From contig JASHQP010000139.1 of NCBI GenBank assembly GCA_030039095.1, forward strand, positions 1 to 26,648: a stretch of 26,648 nt of DNA, written 5' to 3'. The first letter of the stretch is position 1; every line of letters begins with the position of its first letter. Positions 8,485-15,655 of the stretch are shown here, one piece after another. A program made the translations under genes and the position numbers. The stretch is from Streptosporangiaceae bacterium. Lineage in GTDB: Bacteria; Actinomycetota; Actinomycetes; Streptosporangiales; Streptosporangiaceae. The notes under the pieces are model-generated. The model was not told where the DNA came from. It saw nothing but the letters and a program-made list of their open reading frames with translations, and did no database searches.

Positions 8485-9639
8485 ATGGACGACGCTGAGT
8501 GGGACGTCGCCGTCATCGGCGCTGGCCCCGCGGGTCTGGCCGCGGCGAGCGCCGCCGCCCGGTCCGGGGCCCGGACGGTCCTGGTGGAACGCGCCGAGCA
8601 CCCCCGGTACAAGACCTGTGGCGGAGGGCTGATCGGCACGTCGCTGCGGGCCGCCGGCGGCCTGGCGGTCCCGGTCCGCGACGAGATCTCCGCGGCCACC
8701 TTCACGCTGCACAGCAAGCGCGCGTTCACGCGGCGGGAGCACTCCCCGATCCTGGCCATGGTCACGCGGGAGGAGTTCGACGACGCGCTGCGCCGCAGGG
8801 CCGTGGCGGACGGCGCGGAACTGCTGCAGCGCTCCCTCGTCCGGGAGGTAGGCCAGGACCCGGGCCGCGCGCTGGCCCGGCTCGCCGGCGGAACCAGCCT
8901 CACCGCCAGGGTCGTGATCGGCGCGGACGGCTCGGCCAGCGTCACCGCGAAGCACGTCGGCGTCGTCCTCGGGCAGGTCGACCTGGGGCTGGAGGTCGAA
9001 CTGGCCGTCCCGCCGGCGGTGCGGGAGCGGTGGCGGGGCCGGGTGCTTCTCGACTGGGGGCCGATGCCCGGCTCGTACGCGTGGATCTTCCCGAAGGACG
9101 ACCGGCTCACGGCCGGGGTGATCGCCGCACGGGGCGCGGGTGGGGCCACGAGACGATACCTCCAGGACTTCCTCGGCCGGCACGGCCTCGCGTCGCTCGA
9201 GCGGGTCCAGGATTCCGGGCACATCACGCGGTGCCGGACGGCGGCGTCCCCGCTGCGCAGGGACCGCGTGCTCGTCGCCGGTGACGCCGCGGGCCTCCTG
9301 GAGCCGTGGACCAGGGAAGGGATCAGCTTCGCCCTCAGATCCGGCGCCCTTGCCGGGGCGATAGCAGCCCAGGCGGCGCAGGAGGGCGATCCGGCCGGGG
9401 TGAATCAGGTCCTGGACCGGTACGCCGCAGCGATCGGCGCCGCTCTCGTCCCGGAAATGCTGGCCGGCCATCGCCTGCTGACGGCGTTCAGCCGTCACCC
9501 CGGGTCCTTCCACCGCGGGCTGAGCACCGCGAAAGGCTGGCAACTGTTCGTGAAATTCTGCCGGGGCGAGGACTCGTGGGCCGATGTGCTGTCGCACAGA
9601 TCGGCCCGCCTCGCGCTTGGCCTGCTGTCCCGGGTGTAA
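8485..9639 (+). CDS. FAD-dependent oxidoreductase, geranylgeranyl-reductase family
   Basis: The product is a 384-residue flavoprotein. The dinucleotide-binding motif GAGPAG is at residues 12-17, ending in VLVER. PRYKTCGGG (Cys 45) is the family's conserved cysteine segment, and GSYAWIFPKDD matches the YxWxFPK signature. VAGDAAGL (Gly 266, Asp 267) is the second FAD-binding motif, followed by PWTREGISFALRSG where most members have TGEGI. Family members reduce isoprenoid double bonds in membrane lipids or menaquinone, and others act as halogenase- or monooxygenase-like enzymes, so the substrate is open. It is co-transcribed with the TetR gene (one-base gap), suggesting that it is part of the same induced response. 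It ends 14 bases from the convergent methyltransferase. Confidence 0.85.
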   Translation: MDDAEWDVAVIGAGPAGLAAASAAARSGARTVLVERAEHPRYKTCGGGLIGTSLRAAGGLAVPVRDEISAATFTLHSKRAFTRREHSPILAMVTREEFDDALRRRAVADGAELLQRSLVREVGQDPGRALARLAGGTSLTARVVIGADGSASVTAKHVGVVLGQVDLGLEVELAVPPAVRERWRGRVLLDWGPMPGSYAWIFPKDDRLTAGVIAARGAGGATRRYLQDFLGRHGLASLERVQDSGHITRCRTAASPLRRDRVLVAGDAAGLLEPWTREGISFALRSGALAGAIAAQAAQEGDPAGVNQVLDRYAAAIGAALVPEMLAGHRLLTAFSRHPGSFHRGLSTAKGWQLFVKFCRGEDSWADVLSHRSARLALGLLSRV

Positions 9640-9653
9640 TGCTGCAGCGGCGG

Positions 9654-10469
9654 TCAGACCGCGGCGACCCCGCCGTAGGCCCAGGCCCGGTCGGCGTTGG
9701 AGGCCGGGACGCCGCCCGGCGGCCGCCAGTACGAGACGAGCACGAGACCTGGGTCGACGAGTTCCCTGCCGTTGAACATGCGCAGGATCGCGTCCTTGCC
9801 GCGGGGGACCCAGATCGCGCCGCGCTGCTTGGCCTCCGCCGAGGCCTGGTGCGTCCGCTCGGGGGCGAACTCGTCGGTGGAATGCGACAGGATGACGTAG
9901 CTGCCGGGCGCGAGCGCGTCGAGGTACCGGGCGGCGATGCGGGTCGCCTCGTCCGCGTCCTCGATGCAGTGCAGGACCGCGACGAACATGAGCCCGGCGG
10001 GCTCGCTGAAGTCGAGCAGTTCCCCGGCCTTGGCCAGGACCTCGTCCACGTCGCGCAGGTCGGCCCGGACCACGCTGGTCGTGGCGTTCTCCGCCATCAG
10101 CGCCTCGGCGTGCAGGAATACCACTGGGTCGTTGTCGACATAGACGACGCGGGCGTCCGGGTGGCCCTCCTGTGCGGTCTCGTGCGTGTTCGGGCTGGTG
10201 GGCAGCCCGGTGCCGATGTCGAGGAACTGGCGGATCCCCTGATCGCGAAGGAACTCGACGGCGCGGACGAGGAAGTCGCGGTTGCCGCGCGAGGAATCCA
10301 GCATCTCCGGCACGAGCTGCAGGCTCCGCTCGGCCGTCTCCCGGTCGGCGGCGAAGTTGTCCTTCCCGCCGAGCATGTAGTCGTAGACGCGCGCGGGATG
10401 CGGAATGTCGGTGCGGATGCCCAGCGCGTTCCACATCTCGCGCTGCTCCTGATCGTCCTGCTCGGTCAT
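9654..10469 (-). CDS. SAM-dependent methyltransferase, DUF574 type
   Basis: The product has 271 residues. The signature of this actinobacterial family is complete: HPARVYDYMLGGKDNFAADR (residues 24-43), then the SAM-binding loop FLDIGTGLPTSPNTHE and VYVDNDPVV at the end of the second strand. FVAVLHCIED and YVILSHST follow. Such genes are highly multiplied in filamentous actinomycetes, and their methyl acceptors are mostly unknown. The ATG at 10469 has GGAG eight bases upstream. The gene is divergent from the PCD/VOC gene across 82 bases. Confidence 0.9.
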   Translation of the reverse strand: MTEQDDQEQREMWNALGIRTDIPHPARVYDYMLGGKDNFAADRETAERSLQLVPEMLDSSRGNRDFLVRAVEFLRDQGIRQFLDIGTGLPTSPNTHETAQEGHPDARVVYVDNDPVVFLHAEALMAENATTSVVRADLRDVDEVLAKAGELLDFSEPAGLMFVAVLHCIEDADEATRIAARYLDALAPGSYVILSHSTDEFAPERTHQASAEAKQRGAIWVPRGKDAILRMFNGRELVDPGLVLVSYWRPPGGVPASNADRAWAYGGVAAV

Positions 10470-10551
10470 GTGCGGGTCTCCTGGATTTGCCGGTGTCCAG
10501 ATGATCCCATATTGAACCCGGCCTGTCGGTGCCTCGTGTCAGGGTGGGGAC

Positions 10552-11205
10552 ATGGACAAGCTCAGCACGCAGGAGATTCTCGACGCGCGGCTGGACGACT
10601 GGCGCAAGCTGGCGCAGGCGCTGCACGCGCGCTACCGGGTCACGGACTTCAGGGCCGCCGCGGCGTTCGTTGCCGAAGTCGCCGAGGCGGCCGAGGCCGC
10701 CGGCCACCTCCCCGACATCAAGATGACCCAGGACGTGGTCGACGTCTCGCTGTGCACCCGCGAGGACGGGCTGTGGGTCACCGAGAAGGACATCGGCATG
10801 GCGCGGCAGATCAGCGAGATCGCGCGGCAGCAGGGGCTCACCCCCGAGCCCGGCGGCGTGACCCAGCTCGAGCTGGCCCTGGACACCCCCGACGACGCCC
10901 GCGTGGCACCGTTCTGGTCGGCCCTGCTGACCGGCAGCCCGGACAACAGCATCTACGACTCGGTGTTCGACCCGACCGGGCGCGTGCCCAGCGTGTGGTT
11001 CCAGCACACCGAGGTGCACGAGACGCCCCGGCAGCGCTGGCACTTCGACCTGTGGCTCGACCCCGCGGTCGCGGACGAGCGGATCGCGGGTGCCGTCGCG
11101 GCGGGCGGGTCCGTCGTCTACGACGACGAGGCGCCGTCCTTCACCGTGCTGGCGGATCCGGACGGCAACCGCGTCTGTGTCTGCACCTACCTTGAACGAG
11201 AGTGA
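10552..11205 (+). CDS. Carbinolamine-dehydratase-like domain fused to a VOC domain
   Basis: The product has 217 residues in two parts. Residues 1-100 resemble pterin-4a-carbinolamine dehydratase: WRKLAQALHARYRVTDFRAA, FVAEVAEAAEAAGHLPDI, then WVTEKDIGMA. The usual active-site HHP is GHLP here (His 52 kept, the second His replaced by Leu), and the third catalytic His is replaced by Arg 70 (CTRED). Dehydratase activity is therefore doubtful and the domain may serve for dimerisation or binding. Residues 104-214 are a glyoxalase/VOC-like domain (VTQLELALDT, WHFDLWL, FTVLADPDGNRVCVCTY) with candidate metal ligands. CAGGGT at 10540-10545 puts a transcription start exactly on the ATG, and the G-rich bases before it could also act as a weak ribosome site. 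Confidence 0.8.
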   Translation: MDKLSTQEILDARLDDWRKLAQALHARYRVTDFRAAAAFVAEVAEAAEAAGHLPDIKMTQDVVDVSLCTREDGLWVTEKDIGMARQISEIARQQGLTPEPGGVTQLELALDTPDDARVAPFWSALLTGSPDNSIYDSVFDPTGRVPSVWFQHTEVHETPRQRWHFDLWLDPAVADERIAGAVAAGGSVVYDDEAPSFTVLADPDGNRVCVCTYLERE

Positions 11206-11230
11206 CGGTGGCTGGTCGCGCCGGCTCCGG

Positions 11231-11518
11231 TCACCGGGCCGGTGACGAGGCCTGGACCGAGTGCTCCAGGTCCGTGACCTCCTTGCGCAGGACGCCCGCG
11301 GACTCTTGCGCAGGACGCCCGCGGACTGGCTGGAGATCCGGCCACGCAGGTACAGCAGGTACCACAGCGCCCCGAGGACTTCGGCGCCGAGCAGGTACTC
11401 GGCCGCGGTGTGGCCCTCGTGCGGCGCGAGCGCGGTCACGATGACGGCCACGGCGTACAGGAACGCGGCCCCGGCGACCGGCATGAACCACCGGCCCAGC
11501 GAGAAGTGGCCGCCGCCG
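11231..11518 (-). pseudogene. C-terminal remnant of an APC-family amino-acid permease
   Basis: In one minus-strand frame the segment from about 11518 reads GGHFSLGRWFMPVAGAAFLY, then a hydrophobic helix, then EYLLGAEVLGALWYLLYLRGRI, the typical last two membrane segments of an APC-superfamily permease. After SAGVLRK a 23-base tandem duplication shifts the frame. Reading past it, the tail continues EVTDLEHSVQASSPAR and stops at 11231-11233. The N-terminal four fifths of the permease are missing: directly upstream the sequence belongs to the RlmJ-like gene. The remnant is dead both by truncation and by the duplication. Confidence 0.65.
11282..11327. repeat. Perfect 23-base tandem duplication
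   Basis: Bases 11282-11304 are repeated exactly at 11305-11327 (unit begins CTTGCGCAGG and ends CGGACT). Being not a multiple of three, the extra copy breaks the frame of the permease remnant. Removing one copy restores SAGVLRKEVTDLEHS. Confidence 0.95.
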
Positions 11519-12359
11519 GCATGGTGGACGTGGCGTACACGGGCTCGACCGACACCCCAAGGCCGGCGCTGGCGGCCAGGTCGTTGAAGGCGGCGGCATA
11601 GGCGTCGGCGGCCCGCCTCGTCTCCGGTGGTGGAGCGACGCCCGCCAGCAGGATGCCGCAGCCCGAGCCGACGCCGGCCAGTTCTGCCTGCGGGCCGGCC
11701 ACATGCAACTCGGCGCACGAGGTCTGCGCCTGCGGCGCCGCGGTGGTGATGTCGCGGAATACCTGGAGCGGGTCTGCGCGCGTGGCCAGGTGATACCAGA
11801 CGAAGGTGGGGATCGCGGCAGCCGCGAGGCGGCCTACGAGGTCTTGTGCCGAGACGCCGCCCGGACCGGGGGCACGGAAGTCAAACGGGTCGACGTGGAC
11901 CAGGCTTGCCTGCCCGATTGCCCGTGTTTCCAGCAGTTCGAGCGTCCCGGCCAGGCCGTCGCCATGAACTACGCGGGCCTTGTCCTGCAGCCCGAGGCGA
12001 TCCCGCGTGGCGAGCAGGTCCTCCACGCTGGCGCGGTCCGTGTCGCAGAAAAAGTACCGGCACGCGCGGCCGAGCAGCGTCATGGCCAGCGTCGGCGATC
12101 CCGGGTAGGACGGTTCGCCGCCGGCGACGAACCCTGCGAGCTGCCGCCGGTACGGGTTCGATCCGAGCAGGTCGTTGTCGTCGGACGCGGCCAGGAACGT
12201 CCGCACGCCGAGCGTGCGCTCCGCGTCGTCCACGAGCCGGTACAGAGCAGACCCGGCGTGCGTCTCGACGTACTGGCCAGGGCGTGAGTCGGCGATGACG
12301 CCAGTCAGCCACAGGTGCTTCCACACATCCCCGAGGTTCCCGAAATGCTGGTTGGCCAT
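11436..12359 (-). CDS. RlmJ-like methyltransferase, altered catalytic motif
   Basis: The product has 307 residues from the ATG at 12359 (GGAGG nine bases upstream; ATG 12368 is a less well spaced alternative). FGNLGDVWKH (residues 6-15) and SYPGSPTLA (84-92) match blocks of RlmJ, the 23S rRNA adenine-2030 N6-methyltransferase. CDTDR (105-109) and VVHGDGL (130-136) fit a SAM-binding Rossmann fold. Where RlmJ has the N6-adenine motif DPPY, this protein has DPFD (157-160), so it is either a divergent methyltransferase or no longer one. The last 25-30 residues (from about ATSTMP) are read through bases that encode the APC-permease remnant in another frame, so the natural C-terminus may have been replaced by rearrangement. 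Confidence 0.65.
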   Translation of the reverse strand: MANQHFGNLGDVWKHLWLTGVIADSRPGQYVETHAGSALYRLVDDAERTLGVRTFLAASDDNDLLGSNPYRRQLAGFVAGGEPSYPGSPTLAMTLLGRACRYFFCDTDRASVEDLLATRDRLGLQDKARVVHGDGLAGTLELLETRAIGQASLVHVDPFDFRAPGPGGVSAQDLVGRLAAAAIPTFVWYHLATRADPLQVFRDITTAAPQAQTSCAELHVAGPQAELAGVGSGCGILLAGVAPPPETRRAADAYAAAFNDLAASAGLGVSVEPVYATSTMPAAATSRWAGGSCRSPGPRSCTPWPSS

Positions 12360-12453
12360 GGCCTTCATCCTCCCCCGGCCCGCGAGCCCTGGCGCGCGCG
12401 GAACGCCACCGCTGGGGTGCGCACGCAGGCGTGCCCGGTGGCACCCTGTAAGC

Positions 12454-13296
12454 ATGGGACCCGAAGCTGCGGAGACGTCGCCGGAGTTCGACGTCCGTGA
12501 CCTGGTCGCCGGGGCCGGCCTGCTGGCGGCCACCGCGAACGTGATCATGCAGCTGGCCCGGCCCGAGGTGGGCTACGGGGTCGTGGAGAGCACGGTCGAG
12601 AGCGCGCAGCTCATGCGGCACCCGGTCCGCCGGTGGCTGACCACGGTAACCTACCTGTCCGTTGCGCTGATGGGCACTCCAGCGGAGCGGGCGGACGTCC
12701 GGCACATGATCAACCGGTCACACGCCCAGGTCCGGTCCACCGCGGACAGCCCGGTCGCGTACAGCGCGTTCGACCCGGGGCTGCAGCTCTGGATCGCGGC
12801 GTGCCTGTACCAGGGCACGGTCGACGTGCACACCGCGCTGCGAGGCTCGCTGGACGACCAGGCAGCCGACGGGATGTACCAGGCGGCCCGCTGGTTCGGC
12901 AGCACACTCCAGATGCCTGCGGAGCTGTGGCCAGCGGACCGCGCCGCGTTCCGCCACTACTGGGAGAGCGCGCTCGGCTCGGTCCGCATCGACCCGCCGG
13001 TCCGGGACTACCTCACCGAACTCGTCCGCCTGGCGTACCTGCCCGGGCCGCTGGGAGCGCTGTTGGCGCCGGTGAACCAGTTCCTGACCACGGGGTTCCT
13101 GCCCCCGCCGTTCCGCGACCAGATGGACCTGGCCTGGACCGACCGGGAGCAGCGGCAGTTCGAGGCGGTGTTGCGGGCGGTCGGCGCGATCAACCGGATG
13201 ATGCCGGGCCCGGCACGCCGCTTCCCGTTCAATGCCTGTCTCGTGAGCTGGCGGTGCCGGCGCCTGCTCAGCGGCAACGTGACGCCCCGTGGCTGA
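12454..13296 (+). CDS. MpaB/DUF2236-family (Lcp-like) oxygenase-related protein
   Basis: The product has 280 residues. Conserved blocks of the family are HPVRRWLTTVTYLSVALMGT, HAQVRS, AFDPGLQLWIAACLYQGTVD and, near the C-terminus, MMPGPARRFPFNACL. Members are related to the haem-dependent latex-clearing protein and to fungal MpaB, but most bacterial ones have no assigned substrate. It is mostly helical and no signal peptide is seen. CACCCT at 12442-12447 places transcription start on the ATG at 12454, so it may be leaderless. Divergent from the RlmJ-like gene. The DUF4186 gene overlaps its last eight bases, so the two form an operon. Confidence 0.82.
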   Translation: MGPEAAETSPEFDVRDLVAGAGLLAATANVIMQLARPEVGYGVVESTVESAQLMRHPVRRWLTTVTYLSVALMGTPAERADVRHMINRSHAQVRSTADSPVAYSAFDPGLQLWIAACLYQGTVDVHTALRGSLDDQAADGMYQAARWFGSTLQMPAELWPADRAAFRHYWESALGSVRIDPPVRDYLTELVRLAYLPGPLGALLAPVNQFLTTGFLPPPFRDQMDLAWTDREQRQFEAVLRAVGAINRMMPGPARRFPFNACLVSWRCRRLLSGNVTPRG

Positions 13297-13648
13297 CGGG
13301 CTGGATGCCAGACTCGACGCGATCGGGCGGCACCCGTTCCGCGCGAAGTTCCACCTGCGCGGCCGCGACCGGGCCACCGCCGAGCTGCGCGGGCCATCGA
13401 CGATCCGGATCCACGCCCGGGACCTGATCGCCACGCGGCTTGCCCCCGCCCAGCCGTGCAACGACGGCAAGCAGACCCCGTACCGAGGGCACCCGGTCTT
13501 CGTCGCGCAGCACGCCACCGCCACCTGCTGCCGCAGCTGCCTGGAACGCTGCCATGAGATCCCCAAGGGACGGGAACTGAGCCGCGAGGAGATCGGCTAC
13601 GTGGTGGACGTGATCAGCCGCTGGATCGAGCGTGAGCTGGCGTGCTAG
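13289..13648 (+). CDS. DUF4186 protein
   Basis: The product has 119 residues with the whole family pattern: LDAIGRHPFRAKFHL at the N-terminus, then ARDLIATRLAPAQPCNDGKQ, TPYRGHPVFVAQHATATCCR, SCLERCHEIPKGREL and a final WIERELA. The Cys pair in TCCRSCLERCH and the nearby histidines suggest metal or redox chemistry, but the function of the family is unknown. The GTG at 13289 overlaps the preceding stop (GTGGCTGA), indicating translational coupling with the MpaB-like gene. Confidence 0.85.
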   Translation: MADGLDARLDAIGRHPFRAKFHLRGRDRATAELRGPSTIRIHARDLIATRLAPAQPCNDGKQTPYRGHPVFVAQHATATCCRSCLERCHEIPKGRELSREEIGYVVDVISRWIERELAC

Positions 13649-13863
13649 CGGGCGGACTTCGCCCGGCGTGCTCGGCCTTCCGCTCCCCGATCCGCGCGGA
13701 CATCAGCGCGCCCGCCACCGACGTCGACGGCGATATTGGCCGCATCGCCCGCCGTTACCTGCCCGAGGACGAATGCGACCCCTGCGTTGCCGCCTGGCCC
13801 CAGCTGCGCACGATCGTGCGCGTCCGCCCCGCCACCATCCACGCCTGGAGCCGCGGGTACTGA
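13642..13863 (+). pseudogene. Probable C-terminal remnant of a PPOX-fold (flavin/F420) protein
   Basis: This plus-strand frame ends ATDVDGDIGRIARRYLP, CDPCVAAWPQLRTIVRVRP, ATIHAWSRGY. The order of an IARRYL helix and an RTIVRVRPATIHAW strand resembles the C-terminus of pyridoxamine-5'-phosphate-oxidase-like proteins. The N-terminal half with the cofactor site is missing. A GTG at 13642 overlaps the DUF4186 stop and could start a 73-residue product, so a small translated protein cannot be excluded. It ends 20 bases from the convergent DUF559 gene. Confidence 0.4.
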
Positions 13864-13883
13864 TCTCGCGGTTTCGCGCCAGG

Positions 13884-14828
13884 TTATGGAGTCGACCGGC
13901 GCATGGTGACCCGGGGCGCCGGGCGGCCGGCGCGCAGGGCTGCCGCGATGTCCGTCAGTACCTGGCGCGGTTCGGCGCGCAGCTGCCGAGGGCTGATGTG
14001 CAGGACCGACAGGCCTGCGGCCGTCATCCGGCGGTGGCGGCGCATCGTCTGCTCCCAGTCCTCGGGCAGCAGGTGAAATTCCTTGGAATCCACCTCGACT
14101 GCCACCGCAGCCTCCGGCCACCAGGCATCGGGTTTGGCGAGGAACCGTCCATCGAGAAAGAGCGTCGGATTGTAGAACGGCGCCGGCAGATCAGAGCTGA
14201 CGATCAGATCGCGCAGGTCGCCCTCGGCAGGCGAGTTGATGCCGTCCGCTACCTCGGTCAGGACAGCCTGCAGCAGTGCGTTACCGGTGTGATGCCGTTC
14301 CCGTACTTCGGCCACGAGCTGTTCAATGGAGCACCGGCGCTGCTGGACGGCGCTGGCGACGACGGTGCGCGCCGCTTCGAGGCTCCTCAGCGCGGTGACA
14401 GTGTCCGCGACCGCACGTGCTGGCAGTGCATACCGGAGCGCCCAGTCCACGGTCCACGACCGTGGCATTCTCCGGGTCCGGCGGGCGACCACGAAGTCCC
14501 GGCTCGCGCGTTCGCACCCGGCTGGCACCAGCACATCCACCACCGCTGTAGCTGGACCCCTGATCTGGTGCCGTCGCAGCGCGGCCGGCCCGGTGATGAT
14601 GCTGGCCTGACCCGCGTACAGTAAGGCGGCCATTTCGCGTTGCGCGTCGGTGGGCTCGCCGGTGACGGTCAGGTAGACCCCTGGCAGCAGCCGCTGCCAC
14701 GGTCCCCCCGGCCGGATGCGGTACCGCAAAGCCTTGGTGGTCATTCCGAGAGAAAGCACTTGCTCGCGGCCTAACACCCCGCGCTGGATGGTCAGCAGCC
14801 ATTCGGCGTCCTCGTCATCCGACCACAT
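13884..14828 (-). CDS. AbiEi-like N-terminus with DUF559 nuclease-like C-terminus
   Basis: The product has 314 residues. The N-terminal 60 residues (LLTIQRGVLGREQVLSLGM, LRYRIRPGGPWQRLLPGVY) resemble the winged-helix region of AbiEi-type antitoxin/regulators. The middle (TGPAALRRHQI, VDVLVP, DWALRYALPARAVADTV) is typical of the same large actinobacterial family. The C-terminus has a DUF559/Vsr-like PD-(D/E)xK core: PDAWWPE with Asp 234, then VEVDSKEFHL with Asp 247 and Lys 249, and VLHISPRQL. No AbiEii-type nucleotidyltransferase partner is next to it, so it is not a standard AbiE pair. The ATG at 14828 has GGGAG nine bases upstream. Confidence 0.8.
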   Translation of the reverse strand: MWSDDEDAEWLLTIQRGVLGREQVLSLGMTTKALRYRIRPGGPWQRLLPGVYLTVTGEPTDAQREMAALLYAGQASIITGPAALRRHQIRGPATAVVDVLVPAGCERASRDFVVARRTRRMPRSWTVDWALRYALPARAVADTVTALRSLEAARTVVASAVQQRRCSIEQLVAEVRERHHTGNALLQAVLTEVADGINSPAEGDLRDLIVSSDLPAPFYNPTLFLDGRFLAKPDAWWPEAAVAVEVDSKEFHLLPEDWEQTMRRHRRMTAAGLSVLHISPRQLRAEPRQVLTDIAAALRAGRPAPRVTMRRSTP

Positions 14829-14879
14829 GCCGCAAGGCTCCCACCCGCTACCGACAAATCCGACACCGTGTGGGATTGG

Positions 14880-14925
14880 TGCCCCGGTAGGGGCACTGGA
14901 TCCACACAGTGGCCCTACCGGGGCA
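14880..14925 (-). terminator. Long hairpin, 19-base arms, after the DUF7711-like gene
   Basis: Arms at 14880-14898 and 14907-14925 pair at 18 of 19 positions (first arm begins TGCCCCGGTAGGG) around an 8-base loop. On the minus strand it begins seven bases after the stop of the DUF7711-like gene and lies 51 bases before the ATG of the next gene on that strand. It fits a terminator or a stabilising mRNA end; there is no T-tract, as is common in actinobacteria. Confidence 0.6.
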
Positions 14926-14931
14926 GGTGCC

Positions 14932-15540
14932 CTAGTCGCGGTCGGCTGGGGAATGTGCGGCGTTGCGCAGTTCCAGGTAGGCGTCGACGGCTTCCCACAG
15001 CTCATTTTCGGGGTACCGGCCCAGCCCGCGGTGTTCCCGGCGCCAGTCGCGGTCCCAGTAGGCGGCGTGAACCTCGCGCAGGTGCCCGAGCGCCACATCC
15101 AGCTCACCCGCGAGCTGATCACGGCTAGCCGTGGGCGATGGTTCCTGCCGGGGAAGGTCAGTGAAGCGGCGCTCGGCGAGCGCCTGCAGCACATCCTCGT
15201 CAGTTCCGTCGTGGGACCAGAACCGCACCGGCTCGCGGACGTGGTGGTTCCAGACCGGGTCGAGATGAGACCGCCACCAGTAGCAGTACCCGCCCTTGCT
15301 CAGCCGGAGCCGGTCGGCCAGCCATTCCGTGCCGCGGGGGCTCGTTCCCCAGACCACCTCCTGCGGCGGCAGGTTCAGCACGAGAACGACTTCCACGCAC
15401 TCGAGGGTGTCGGCTCCCTCGAGTACGTCCCCGAACGCGTAAGCCTCCAGGAGAAACGGCTCCTCGCCCGGCCAGATCCTCAGCGTCTGGCACTCCTCGG
15501 CCAGGATTCGCAGCTTCTCCACAGCTCGCCGGTAGCGCAT
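14932..15540 (-). CDS. DUF7711-like protein of unknown function
   Basis: The product has 202 residues. It begins MRYRRAVEKLRILAEEC and contains AYAFGDVLEG, VVLVLNLPPQEVVWGT, YWWRSHLDPVWNHHVREPVRFW and a C-terminal helix AAYWDRDWRREHRG then RYPENELWEAVDAYLEL. This combination, known to me from many Streptomyces hypothetical proteins, has no established activity. No signal peptide or membrane segment is seen. The ATG at 15540 is chosen because the conserved start is MRYRRA. CACCAT lies six bases before it and would put a transcription start on the ATG. An in-frame ATG at 15570 adds ten unconserved-looking residues. Confidence 0.7.
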   Translation of the reverse strand: MRYRRAVEKLRILAEECQTLRIWPGEEPFLLEAYAFGDVLEGADTLECVEVVLVLNLPPQEVVWGTSPRGTEWLADRLRLSKGGYCYWWRSHLDPVWNHHVREPVRFWSHDGTDEDVLQALAERRFTDLPRQEPSPTASRDQLAGELDVALGHLREVHAAYWDRDWRREHRGLGRYPENELWEAVDAYLELRNAAHSPADRD

Positions 15541-15655
15541 GTCTCCATGGTGGCGTGGCTTTGGCTGCACGCTGGGCGACTCGCAGACAGTTGTGCACGG
15601 TAGTTCTGTCGGACCAGGTTTGTAACTTCAGCCTTAGCCGACCATTGGAGGTGTC

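Noticed and set aside
9650..9662. GCGGT-cag-ACCGC hairpin between the convergent FAD reductase and methyltransferase genes
   Set aside because: Five-base arms with a three-base loop, overlapping a stop codon, are expected by chance in GC-rich DNA.
8461..11718. A 1085-codon minus-strand open frame
   Set aside because: It is antisense to the FAD reductase and out of frame with the methyltransferase. Only its first part holds real sequence (the APC permease remnant).
13632..14624. A 330-codon plus-strand frame opposite the DUF559 gene
   Set aside because: Low-complexity translation, antisense to a gene with recognisable domains.
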